A stretch of 64,000 bases of DNA from Algoriphagus vanfongensis DSM 17529 (GTDB lineage Bacteria; Bacteroidota; Bacteroidia; Cytophagales; Cyclobacteriaceae). Positions 9,521 through 18,040 of the stretch are shown here, in pieces; positions within the stretch are counted from its first letter, which is position 1; each line of letters starts with the position of its first letter. The DNA lies in contig NZ_AUBX01000011.1 in the NCBI RefSeq assembly GCF_000429465.1, positions 248,001 to 312,000 on the forward strand, read 5' to 3'. The translations under genes were made by a program, and so were the position numbers. The notes under the pieces are model-generated. The model made no database searches. It saw only the letters and a list, made by a program, of their open reading frames with translations, and was not told the DNA's origin.

Positions 9521-10410
9521 TGGCTGAAAAGCAAGGCGGTTTGAAAAAGAAAATCCAGACATTACTCAAGCTGGTCTTGACAGGTCTGGCGTTGTATCTC
9601 GTATTTCGAAAAATTGATACAGGAGAACTGCTTGAGCTGCTTAAAGCAGCCAATTTTATCTGGTTTGTTCCTGCCATTCTTCTGTTTGTCTTCAGCAAAG
9701 TAGCTACGGCTTTTCGCCTTAACCTGTATTTCAGAAATATCGGCTTGGTCATATCTGAGCTGCAAAACTGGAAGCTGTACCTGATCGGTATGTTTTACAA
9801 TCTCTTTCTTCCTGGAGGGATCGGAGGGGACGGTTACAAGGTGTATCTGCTACACAAAGAATATCAGACTCCTGTCAAAAAACTGATTCAGGCAGCCTTA
9901 TTGGATAGGTTAGGAGGCTTGATTTCCATTGTTTTTCTGATGTTCGGGTTTTTTCTGCTGGTGGACATCGCCATTCCTTGGATGGAAAGCAACTGGTGGA
10001 ATGGACTCATGGTGGCTGGGATCGTCTTGACTTTTCCTGCCTTTTGGCTGATGCAAAAACTGATGTTCAAAGACTTTATGCCTTCTTTCTGGCCGGCCAT
10101 GCTATGGTCTTTTGCCGGACAGATCGCACAGCTTTTTTGCGTGTGGTTTATCCTTTTGGCACTGGGGATAGAGCAGCAGATCATGGCCTATCAATTGGTG
10201 TTTTTACTCTCATCGATTGTTTCCATTCTTCCTCTGACGATCGGAGGGGTAGGTGCTCGGGAGTTGGTTTTCGTTTACGCCCATACTTATGCAGGTATTG
10301 ATGAGGCGGCAGCAGTGGCTTTCAGTATGATCTTTTTCGTGATCACGGCCTTGGTCTCTCTTTGCGGAGCTTTCATAAAGGTAGACTTCTCAGAGCAAAA
10401 GGCGGTCTAG
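9520..10410 (+). CDS. Flippase-like lysylphosphatidylglycerol synthase TM-domain protein
   Basis: Integral membrane protein of 296 residues in the UPF0104/LPG_synthase_TM family. The hallmark FYNLFLPGGIGGDGYKVYLL lies at residues 91-110 and LLDRLGGL shortly after. Related proteins without the soluble synthase domain are found beside glycosyltransferases and have been proposed to move lipids or lipid-linked sugars across the membrane; here that is inference. The GTG start overlaps the preceding TAG stop (GTAGTGG), so the two are translationally coupled. With the neighbouring GT39-type genes it forms a plausible surface-glycan modification cassette. Confidence 0.8.
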   Translation: MAEKQGGLKKKIQTLLKLVLTGLALYLVFRKIDTGELLELLKAANFIWFVPAILLFVFSKVATAFRLNLYFRNIGLVISELQNWKLYLIGMFYNLFLPGGIGGDGYKVYLLHKEYQTPVKKLIQAALLDRLGGLISIVFLMFGFFLLVDIAIPWMESNWWNGLMVAGIVLTFPAFWLMQKLMFKDFMPSFWPAMLWSFAGQIAQLFCVWFILLALGIEQQIMAYQLVFLLSSIVSILPLTIGGVGARELVFVYAHTYAGIDEAAAVAFSMIFFVITALVSLCGAFIKVDFSEQKAV

Positions 10411-10418
10411 GAGCCTAT

Positions 10419-12197
10419 TCAGGAGATTAGAAATGCTGCAGATTCCCAAGGGCCCAATTCCAGGTTCAGTTCTGCGCCAGACTCCCATACTTTCAATAGG
10501 GTGTTTTTTTTGCCAAACATGACCTCGCGGATTTCTCTTTCTCCCAATGGTAAATGCCAGGCATCGAGCAAGTCTGGAGGAAGCTTCAAGGTAGTGCTGA
10601 TGCGCTGATATTCATCGAAATTGGTGCAGATGACGAGTTTTTCGGACTGGGTCCATCTGGCAAATGAAAACTGCCTGTGGCTATAGCCAGGGCTGGAAGC
10701 TCGGTTGAAAGCATGCAGATCAGCATACTCTCCCATCAAAGCTTCGTGGTTTAAGGTGAAATTGAGTATTTCGGAATAGTAGTTTCGCAGTGCCTTCTCA
10801 TTGTCTGACAGCCTACCTCCGTCAAATTTACCCTCATTCATCCATTTTTGATGTTGTGGCACGCCGATATAGTCAAATATCGAAGTGCGACTGGGATCTC
10901 CAAATCCGGCCTTTTCAGCCGCAGGTTCAGCTACCTCTTGCCCAAAGTAAATCATCACGGGAGAGGTGGAAACTGTCGCCGAAACCACCATGGCAGGAAG
11001 TGCCTTCCACGGATTCCCAGCAAAATCAGGACTGGCAATCCGTTGCTCGTCGTGGTTTTCCAAAAAACGAAGCAAATGATGCTCGATGTCTCTTTGAGAA
11101 TCCAGCAGAGAAGGAAGTACATCTGTCGAGCCATGACCTTGGAGGATATATTTCAACGTGTCATAAAGCTCTACCTTGTCATAGAGGTAATCCATTTTTC
11201 CTTTGAAAATATAGTCTCTGTAAAGTGCGGGCTTGTACACTTCTGCCATCAGAAAAGCATCTGGCTTTTTGTTTTTGATATGAGAGTTGAGGTAGGACCA
11301 AAACTCTACTGGGACCATCTCCACCATGTCGAAGCGGAAGCCGTCTAGTTGTTTTTCCAACCAAAAGAGAGCGATGTCTCGGAATTTCACCCACGAGTCT
11401 GGGACATCTTTTCCTTGCCAAAAATCCAAATGAGTCTTCCAATCCCAGGAATCAGAAGTTTCTGGCAGCTCGTCAAAATCTTTGCTTCCATCGGGCCGGA
11501 TGCCATAGTTGATTTTTACAGTTTCAAACCAGTCGTCGAAGTCAGGACGAGCTAGTCGGGAACCGTTTCCGGTCCATTTGGCGGGGAACTCGTCGAATTT
11601 TCCATCTGAAAGGGCATGTTTTTCTCCTCCCAGTGGGCGATAGTTGTTTTTTGGAGTTGGTACTTCAAATGCCTCTTCTGGGATATAGTAGAAATTATTA
11701 TGCTTGGAATAAGCTACAGATTTGTCGTCCTGAGCTCCAAAATCTTCCACGCCCTCCGGGTTGTTTTTGCCAAGGTAGTGTCTGGAGATGTGATTGGGCA
11801 CTATGTCAATGATGACTTTCATCCCTTTTCGATGAGTTCTCTGGATCAAATCTTCAAACTCTTCCATCCTCTTGGTCACATCGACAGCCAGATCAGGGTT
11901 GACTTGATAATAGTCGCGCACAGCGTAGGGAGATCCTGCTCTTCCCTTGATTACATCGGGATCATCTGATTCAATTTCGATCTCAGGAAAATCCCCGATG
12001 ACACCATGATGAGGTACACCAGTATACCAGATGTGGGTGATGCCTAGTTTTCGGATTTCCTCAAGTGCTAGGTCCGTAAAGTCAGCGAATTTGCCTACTC
12101 CATTTTCTTCTTTGGTTCCCCAAGGTCTGTTGGTCGTATTTGTGTTGCCAAAGAGTCGGGTGAAAACCTGATAGATGATAGCTTTGGTAGTCAGCAT
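10419..12197 (-). CDS. Intracellular GH13 alpha-amylase family enzyme
   Basis: Alpha-glucan-active GH13 protein of 592 residues without a signal peptide, so probably cytoplasmic. Conserved regions are intact: DIVPNH (131-136), DGFRFDMVE with the nucleophile D290, FLMAEVYKP with acid/base E319, and ENHDEQR with the transition-state Asp D383. A C-terminal beta domain follows the barrel. It ends 8 bases from the flippase-like gene on the other strand and starts 51 bases after the M20 peptidase stop, so it may be co-transcribed with that gene. Substrate (glycogen, maltodextrin or trehalose-type) cannot be fixed from sequence alone. Confidence 0.88.
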   Translation of the reverse strand: MLTTKAIIYQVFTRLFGNTNTTNRPWGTKEENGVGKFADFTDLALEEIRKLGITHIWYTGVPHHGVIGDFPEIEIESDDPDVIKGRAGSPYAVRDYYQVNPDLAVDVTKRMEEFEDLIQRTHRKGMKVIIDIVPNHISRHYLGKNNPEGVEDFGAQDDKSVAYSKHNNFYYIPEEAFEVPTPKNNYRPLGGEKHALSDGKFDEFPAKWTGNGSRLARPDFDDWFETVKINYGIRPDGSKDFDELPETSDSWDWKTHLDFWQGKDVPDSWVKFRDIALFWLEKQLDGFRFDMVEMVPVEFWSYLNSHIKNKKPDAFLMAEVYKPALYRDYIFKGKMDYLYDKVELYDTLKYILQGHGSTDVLPSLLDSQRDIEHHLLRFLENHDEQRIASPDFAGNPWKALPAMVVSATVSTSPVMIYFGQEVAEPAAEKAGFGDPSRTSIFDYIGVPQHQKWMNEGKFDGGRLSDNEKALRNYYSEILNFTLNHEALMGEYADLHAFNRASSPGYSHRQFSFARWTQSEKLVICTNFDEYQRISTTLKLPPDLLDAWHLPLGEREIREVMFGKKNTLLKVWESGAELNLELGPWESAAFLIS

Positions 12198-12248
12198 GGA
12201 GTTGTAATGCTAAATGAAATAAGAGTTGGTATTGGGGGATATGAGGCT

Positions 12249-13538
12249 CTAGCGAGTGAGTCGGTATAGCAGAATGGTGTTTCTTTTGATCAAATCGGGA
12301 AATTGCTTCATATTGATCGTTTCACCAGGGGCATGGGCTCCAGACCCAGAAGCGCCCAGGCCATCCAAGCAGTCTAGGTATTGGGCTACAAAAGAAATAT
12401 CTCCCGCTCCTCTACTGCCCGGATCTCCAGTTTGGACTTCCCCCAGTCCCATTTCTAAACTGACTTGGTTGAGGATCTTTGCCAACTCGTAGTTTCCTTC
12501 AGAGGGCTCCATCGATGGGAGTCCGTCTTTGAAGGTGATCTCTGCTTCAGTTTGGTTGAGGTGATTGGCTACAATTTCTTTCATTTTTGCTCTGGCGTTT
12601 TCTTTTTGAGCTTCTCCCAAAAACCTTAGATCCCCAGTGACGAAGGCTTCCCGGGCCACTATGTTGGTTTTGCCGAGAGCTTCCCCTTTTCCTGAGACTT
12701 CATCAAAGGAGATATCGGACCCGCCGATAAACTGGCCGGGATTGAAAGTGAGGTATTGTTCGCCTGCCAACTCTTCCCTGAATTCATCCAAAATTCTGGC
12801 TGCTTCATAGATAGCTCCAAAACCTACATTTTCCCTAAAGACATCACTGGAGTGAGACTGCTTGCCTGATGTTTTCAAAGTCCAGCCACTCGCTCCTCTT
12901 CTTGCTACGGTGACGGTGCTGAAACCCTGAGCTGTTTCGTAGGCCAAAGCGATATCATGAGTTTTGGCACGGGCAATGAAGTCTTTGCGGGAGAGTCCTA
13001 CATCACCGGAGCTTTCCTCGTCTCCGTTGAAATAAACGGTGATAGTTTGATCGTCCAAAAGGCCCAATTGATGAAGTGCTTTGAGACTGGCTAAAGCCAA
13101 AACATCTCCACCTTTCATGTCATTAGCACCTTGTCCGGTCGCGGTGGAGTCATTGAGCCAAGTGAATGGCGTGAAGGGCATGTCCTTTTCGAAAACCGTA
13201 TCCAGATGGCCGATGATGAATATTTTCTTGCCTTGGGTTCCTTTTCTACTGGCGACTAAATGACCTGCTCTGTTTACTTCTTCGGGTACATCGACCCATT
13301 CCGTCTCAAATCCAATTTTTTGAAATTCCCGAGCAAAAACGTCGCCCACTTTTCGCACGCCTTCTTTATTGAGAGAACCCGAGTTGATGTTGATCACTTC
13401 TTCTAAAAGAGCGATTGTTTCCTGATAGTTTTTGTCGACTAGTTCCAGGAGTTTTTTCTCAGTATCGCTGAGCTGTTGCTGTGCGGAAGAGACGCTGCAA
13501 ATCCATGAAAAGACTAGCAATAGGTAGGTTTTTTTCAT
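12249..13538 (-). CDS. Exported M20 family zinc metallopeptidase
   Basis: M20/ArgE/CPG2-type peptidase of 429 residues with a signal peptide (MKKTYLLLVFSWICSVSSAQ), so periplasmic. Zinc ligands and catalytic residues are visible: HLDTV (H111, D113), GANDMKGG (D140), NGDEESSG (E174, E175), GDPGSRGAGD and the late GSGAHAPGE His. The domain order is catalytic, inserted dimerisation domain, catalytic. Start at 13538 is set by the signal peptide; the frame is open further upstream but those residues look random. It is similar in outline to glutamate carboxypeptidases. The link to the downstream amylase gene is positional only. Confidence 0.9.
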   Translation of the reverse strand: MKKTYLLLVFSWICSVSSAQQQLSDTEKKLLELVDKNYQETIALLEEVININSGSLNKEGVRKVGDVFAREFQKIGFETEWVDVPEEVNRAGHLVASRKGTQGKKIFIIGHLDTVFEKDMPFTPFTWLNDSTATGQGANDMKGGDVLALASLKALHQLGLLDDQTITVYFNGDEESSGDVGLSRKDFIARAKTHDIALAYETAQGFSTVTVARRGASGWTLKTSGKQSHSSDVFRENVGFGAIYEAARILDEFREELAGEQYLTFNPGQFIGGSDISFDEVSGKGEALGKTNIVAREAFVTGDLRFLGEAQKENARAKMKEIVANHLNQTEAEITFKDGLPSMEPSEGNYELAKILNQVSLEMGLGEVQTGDPGSRGAGDISFVAQYLDCLDGLGASGSGAHAPGETINMKQFPDLIKRNTILLYRLTR

Positions 13539-13784
13539 AGAAGGAAAATAGGTGAAAAAATGGCTGATGGCAAGGTCAAAGTGGGATAAATCTTCAGCAG
13601 CATGAACTGGGGGCATTTGTGTTCTTACTCCATCCACTGATTCGGCAGATGAAGAGCATTTAATGAGATGGATCTTTCAAAAAAATAAAATCCGATGAGA
13701 CTTTAATTCGGTTTCTTTCAGAGGAATGAGGGCTGAATGCTCGGAAAAATCCCTAATATTAAGGTTCTAATAAACCTATTACAA

Positions 13785-15491
13785 ATGGCCAATTTTAATA
13801 TTGATGCAGATAAAAACCTGACCTATGATGCGATTGTGATCGGATCCGGGATCAGCGGAGGATGGGCTGCCAAGGAGCTTTGCGAAGCAGGATTTAAAAC
13901 GCTGGTGCTTGAGCGGGGCAGAATTGTGGAGCATGTGGTGGATTATCCCACGATGAATCTGGACCCCTGGGATCATGAGTTGAGGGGGGGATTGACACCT
14001 GAGCAAAAAGCCAAGCATCCACAAGGAGGAAGATCAGGTTTTATCGGCGCATTTAATGAGCATTTTCATGCCAATGATCTGGAGAATCCCTACACGGAAG
14101 TGAAGCCCTTTATGTGGGTGAGAGCTCATCAGATGGGTGGTCGCTCCCTGCTCTGGGGCAAGCAGACTTATCGCTGGTCAGACTTGGATTTTGAAGCAAA
14201 TGCAAAAGATGGCCATGGCGTCGATTGGCCGATTAGATATCAGGATATTGAGCCGTGGTATACACATGTGGAGAAGTTTGCCGGTATCAGTGGTGAAGCA
14301 CTCGGTCTTCCCCAATTGCCAGACTCACATTTTTTGCCTCCAATGGAGCTGAATTGTGTCGAAAAACAAGTGAAGTCCCGAATTGAGAAAGATTTTCCGG
14401 GCAGAAATATGATCATCGGAAGAGTGGCACATTTGACGCAGCCGCTGAATGGTCGTGGACAGTGCCAATCCCGAAATAGATGTGACAGAGGATGTCCTTA
14501 TGGAGCTTATTTTTCAAGCAATGCAGTGACGCTGCCTGCGGCGAATGCCACCGGAAATTTGACGATTAGACCCTATTCTATCGTTCAATCCATTCTATAT
14601 GATGAGCAAAAAGGGAAAGCTTCTGGATTACGGATCATCGATTCGGAGACCGGAGAAGACATTGAGTACAAAGCAAAGATTGTCTTTGTAAATGCATCTA
14701 CATTGAGTACCACTCAGATTTTGCTCAATTCTACGTCTAATAGATTTCCGGATGGACTGGGTAATGATTCCGGCGAGTTGGGACACAACTTAATGGATCA
14801 TACCTATCGAATCGGTGCGATGGGTACGGTAGAGGGATTTGAAGATCAATACTACAAAGGTCGCAGACCCAACGGTATCTACATTCCCCGCTATGTCAAT
14901 CTCAAAGATGGCCCGCAAAGCGACAAGTTTGTGAGAGGTTACGGATTTCAAGGAGGAGGCTATCGTCATGGATGGGGAGCTGGAAGCAACCAAGAAGGTT
15001 TTGGTGGTGACTTCAAGGATGGATTGATGACTCCAGGGGCTTGGGAGTTTTTCATCACTGGATTTGCAGAATGTCTCCCAAGTCATCAAAACAAAGTCTA
15101 TCTGAATCATGATGTGTTGGACAAATGGGGACAACCTACCTTGAGTATCGATGCAGAGTGGGGACCAAATGAACTTGCTCTTAACGAACAAATCCGTATC
15201 GACGCTAGAGAGATGCTGGAAAAATCAGGATTGAAGGATATCATAGACTTTGATAATAAGCACGAAATGGGCTATGGAATCCATGAAATGGGGACAGCGA
15301 GGATGGGCAAAGATCCTAAGACCTCGGTATTAAATGGGACCAATCAGGTGCACTCCTGCAAGAATGTATTCGTGACAGATGGAGCCTGCATGACATCGTC
15401 CTCTTGTGTCAACCCTTCCCTGACATACATGGCGCTCACTGCCCGGGCTGCCAATCATGCCGTATCCGAACTTAAAAAACAAAATCTCTAA
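13785..15491 (+). CDS. GMC family FAD oxidoreductase, sugar-dehydrogenase-like large subunit
   Basis: FAD-dependent GMC oxidoreductase of 568 residues. It starts with the dinucleotide-binding AIVIGSGISGGWAAKEL (residues 16-32) and ends with the GMC C-terminal signature (GYGIHEMGTARMG, then CVNPSLTYMALTARAA), including the catalytic His of HEMG. Cysteines C227, C233 and C237 (QSRNRCDRGCPYG region) resemble the iron-sulphur site of bacterial FAD glucose dehydrogenases. ATG 13785 is used because the 16 upstream residues are not family-like. The next gene, 3 bases on, is the usual small partner, so a periplasmic sugar or glucoside 3-dehydrogenase complex is likely. It lacks its own signal peptide and may be exported with its partner. 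Confidence 0.88.
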   Translation: MANFNIDADKNLTYDAIVIGSGISGGWAAKELCEAGFKTLVLERGRIVEHVVDYPTMNLDPWDHELRGGLTPEQKAKHPQGGRSGFIGAFNEHFHANDLENPYTEVKPFMWVRAHQMGGRSLLWGKQTYRWSDLDFEANAKDGHGVDWPIRYQDIEPWYTHVEKFAGISGEALGLPQLPDSHFLPPMELNCVEKQVKSRIEKDFPGRNMIIGRVAHLTQPLNGRGQCQSRNRCDRGCPYGAYFSSNAVTLPAANATGNLTIRPYSIVQSILYDEQKGKASGLRIIDSETGEDIEYKAKIVFVNASTLSTTQILLNSTSNRFPDGLGNDSGELGHNLMDHTYRIGAMGTVEGFEDQYYKGRRPNGIYIPRYVNLKDGPQSDKFVRGYGFQGGGYRHGWGAGSNQEGFGGDFKDGLMTPGAWEFFITGFAECLPSHQNKVYLNHDVLDKWGQPTLSIDAEWGPNELALNEQIRIDAREMLEKSGLKDIIDFDNKHEMGYGIHEMGTARMGKDPKTSVLNGTNQVHSCKNVFVTDGACMTSSSCVNPSLTYMALTARAANHAVSELKKQNL

Positions 15492-15494
15492 GCC

Positions 15495-16088
15495 ATGAAT
15501 AGAAGAGAAGCACTTAAAAGATCAGTTTTAGGACTTGGGGCTGCCGTAGGAGCACCAGCGATGCTAGGGATCCTTCAGTCATGCGCTCAAGAGGATCGCT
15601 TGTCATGGAGCCCGGAGTTTCTCAATGAGGAGCAGGCTAATTTTATATCTTCTTTTGTAGATTTTCTCCTGCCCAAAACCGAAACTCCAGGAGGATTGGA
15701 TGTCAAAGCGGACATTTTTATAGACCGGATGTATGCAAGGACATATAGTGAAGAGGCTCAAAAAGGAGTCGTACAGGAAATCGAAAAATTCAATACGGAG
15801 TGCAAGTCCAACTATGGAGATGTTTTTGCAAAGCTGAGTGCAGAGGACAAAGCTTCCTGTTTTGCAGCCCATGAAGCAGCATCACCAAAATTCCCCAAAA
15901 ATGTCTGGGGTACATCCGTAGGGCCCAGTGAGCCAGTAGGATTTTATCGGGGGATGAAATCGATGGTGCTATGGGCATATTTCAGTTCAGAAGAGGTCGG
16001 CGAAAACGTATTGAACTACGATCCGATTCCTGGGCCGTATCAAGGCTGTATTCCACTTTCAGACGTCGGAAAGACCTGGAGTCTGTAG
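15495..16088 (+). CDS. Gluconate 2-dehydrogenase subunit 3-like partner, Tat and lipoprotein signal
   Basis: Small subunit of 197 residues in the gluconate_2-dh3 family, a partner of membrane or periplasmic GMC dehydrogenases. The N-terminus has a twin-arginine start (MNRREALKRSVLGLGAAVGAP) and a lipobox-like LQSC at residues 26-29, so it may be exported folded together with the FAD subunit and then anchored. Conserved FLLPKTETPGGLDVKADIF and the C-terminal YDPIPGPYQGC segment are visible. It starts 3 bases after the large subunit and surely shares its mRNA. Confidence 0.85.
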   Translation: MNRREALKRSVLGLGAAVGAPAMLGILQSCAQEDRLSWSPEFLNEEQANFISSFVDFLLPKTETPGGLDVKADIFIDRMYARTYSEEAQKGVVQEIEKFNTECKSNYGDVFAKLSAEDKASCFAAHEAASPKFPKNVWGTSVGPSEPVGFYRGMKSMVLWAYFSSEEVGENVLNYDPIPGPYQGCIPLSDVGKTWSL

Positions 16089-16124
16089 AGTTTGCTTCTG
16101 ATTTTTAGACTGAGGGATTGAGAT

Positions 16125-16144
16125 GTGTGGAAATTTTTCCACAC
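16125..16144. promoter_or_regulatory. Dyad A upstream of the NtrC-type operon
   Basis: GTGTGGAAATTTTTCCACAC is a near-perfect 20-bp palindrome 113 bases before the first signalling gene. No T tract follows, so it is not an obvious terminator. It matches dyads at 22116-22135 (15 of 20 positions) and 24882-24901 (16 of 20). A degenerate half-site (TTTCTACAC) follows at 16160-16168. It may be the binding site of the NtrC-type regulator encoded at 16624. Confidence 0.5.
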
Positions 16145-16257
16145 TAAGTCGGGGATTAATTTCTACACTTTTGGTAAAAAAGTGGTCTTCTGACTCGCTA
16201 TCAGGATGGCATGAAATTCATTATAAATGGGCATAATACGATAATAGACCGAACTTA

Positions 16258-16599
16258 ATGAATGCACTGATTATAGATGATGAAGAGGACTTGTGCCGGC
16301 TGCTTTCATTTCAATTGATCTCTTTGGGGATTCCCAATGAATTTGTGAACACAATCAAAGATGCCAAGAAGAAATTTAGCGGAAATACATACCAATTAAT
16401 ATTCCTTGATTTAAACCTTACTGATGGAAGCGGGTTTGAAATGTTGGATTACATTAAAACCTTTCCAAAAAACCAAACGGTGATTGTGATCAGCGCCTAT
16501 GATTCTGAGCGAAAAAAGGTGCTGGAGCATGGAGCCGACCATTTCTTACCCAAACCATTCAGCAAGAAAAAAATAGCAGAGCTCATCCAAGCTCTTTAA
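16258..16599 (+). CDS. Single-domain response regulator
   Basis: Stand-alone receiver domain of 113 residues with no output domain. The acidic pocket DDEED (residues 7-11), the phosphoacceptor in IFLDLNL (D51), the S/T position in VISAYD and the KPF lysine (K99) are all present. It is the first of five signalling genes on this strand, 24 bases before the sigma-54 activator, and probably passes phosphate or competes for it within the group. No Shine-Dalgarno sequence is seen. Confidence 0.9.
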   Translation: MNALIIDDEEDLCRLLSFQLISLGIPNEFVNTIKDAKKKFSGNTYQLIFLDLNLTDGSGFEMLDYIKTFPKNQTVIVISAYDSERKKVLEHGADHFLPKPFSKKKIAELIQAL

Positions 16600-16623
16600 C
16601 TTACTCTTATTAAGCCCCCAGCT

Positions 16624-18018
16624 ATGAATCAAAAAATCTTAGTAATAGATGATGATCAGGACCTATGCAAGGTTCTTTCTAACTTTTTAAAAAAATCCTC
16701 CTACGATGTAGAGGTGGTCTACAAGGCAGAAGATGGCCTCAAGCTGCTTCGAAACGAATCTTTTGATTTGATTCTGTGCGATTATCGCTTGCCGGATATG
16801 ACAGGTGTCGAGGCGCTTCAGCGGATCAAAGTGCTCTGCCCAGAGGCCGCAGTCATCATTATCACAGGATATAGTGATGTACAGACTGCTGTAGAGACGT
16901 TTCGATATGGAGCCAATGACTATGTGACCAAACCTCTTTATCCGGATGAATTATTGGTGACAGTCAAAGAAACCATCCAGAAAAATCAGGAGAAAAACAG
17001 CATCAGATCTGGAGAGGCCCCACCAAAGACGGAAAAGAAATCCGTAACTGGAGATTCAAAGAAGTTTATTTTTGGATCGAGCAAGGCTTCCAAAACAGTA
17101 CAGGAGCATATTGATCTCATCGGGCCTACTGATATGTCTGTGTTGGTGATCGGAGAGACGGGGACAGGAAAGGAGTTTGTGTCCAACTCGATCCACAACA
17201 AAAGTGATCGAGCCGGTAAGCCCTTTATAGCCATTGATTGTGGCGCTTTGCCTAAAGAATTGGCAGGGTCGGAGCTCTTTGGTCATATGAAAGGTTCTTT
17301 CACAGGAGCTATTTCCGATAAGCCGGGTAGTTTTGAGCTTGCCAATGGAGGAACGATTTTCTTGGATGAAATAGGAAATCTAAGCTATGAGAATCAGGTG
17401 AAGCTGTTGCGGGTCATTCAGGAGAGAAAAATCAAGCGGATCGGCGGTCAAAAAGATATTTCCATCGATGTGAGGATCATTGCAGCCACAAATGAAAACC
17501 TGAATGAGGCGATCAAAAATGGGGAATTTAGAGAGGATCTCTATCATCGGATCAATGAATTCAAAATCACTCTTCTTCCCTTGCGTGAGCGCAAAAACGA
17601 CATCACACTATTTGCAGAACACTTTTTGGAACTGGCAAATACAGCTTTGAAAAAATCTGTCAAGGGCTTTTCCGACGAGGTTTTACATCATTTTCTCAAT
17701 TATCAATGGTACGGCAATCTGCGTGAGCTCAATAACGTCGTCAAGCGAGCTGTCCTGCTTACTCAAGGAGATTTTGTGGAAGAGAGTGCCTTGCCGGACG
17801 AAATTACCCGTCCGAGGCTGACTCAAACAGTGGCTATTCAAGAAGAAAAAGATGGCAATCAGACTCTGAAAGCAGCGTCGGAGGAAGCGGAAAAAGAAGC
17901 GATTCTTCATGCTTTGGAAGCCAGTCGCTACAATAAGTCCAAAGCAGCGGAACTGCTGGAGATCGACCGAAAGACACTTTACAATAAGCTGAAACAGTAT
18001 AACATCCAGGATTATTAA
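16624..18018 (+). CDS. NtrC-family sigma-54-dependent response regulator
   Basis: Transcription activator of 464 residues with three domains: receiver (1-120, phosphoacceptor D53), AAA+ sigma-54 activator (about 148-385) and a Fis-type helix-turn-helix (436-458, KSKAAELLEIDRKTLYNKL). The ATPase has Walker A GETGTGK (177-183) and Walker B GTIFLDE (243-249). The sigma-54 contact loop reads GSFTGA (224-229) in place of the canonical GAFTGA, a tolerated variant in some activators. It should bind an upstream dyad and open sigma-54 promoters. Three related dyads nearby are candidate sites. Two kinases sit downstream in the same operon and may control it. Confidence 0.94.
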   Translation: MNQKILVIDDDQDLCKVLSNFLKKSSYDVEVVYKAEDGLKLLRNESFDLILCDYRLPDMTGVEALQRIKVLCPEAAVIIITGYSDVQTAVETFRYGANDYVTKPLYPDELLVTVKETIQKNQEKNSIRSGEAPPKTEKKSVTGDSKKFIFGSSKASKTVQEHIDLIGPTDMSVLVIGETGTGKEFVSNSIHNKSDRAGKPFIAIDCGALPKELAGSELFGHMKGSFTGAISDKPGSFELANGGTIFLDEIGNLSYENQVKLLRVIQERKIKRIGGQKDISIDVRIIAATNENLNEAIKNGEFREDLYHRINEFKITLLPLRERKNDITLFAEHFLELANTALKKSVKGFSDEVLHHFLNYQWYGNLRELNNVVKRAVLLTQGDFVEESALPDEITRPRLTQTVAIQEEKDGNQTLKAASEEAEKEAILHALEASRYNKSKAAELLEIDRKTLYNKLKQYNIQDY

Positions 18019-18040
18019 TATCCTACGCCATCCGAATATT

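Noticed and set aside
16206..16221. ATGGCATGAAATTCAT as a sigma-54 promoter of the signalling operon
   Set aside because: The -12 half is out of register and the -24 half is imperfect, so it is weaker than the three listed elements.
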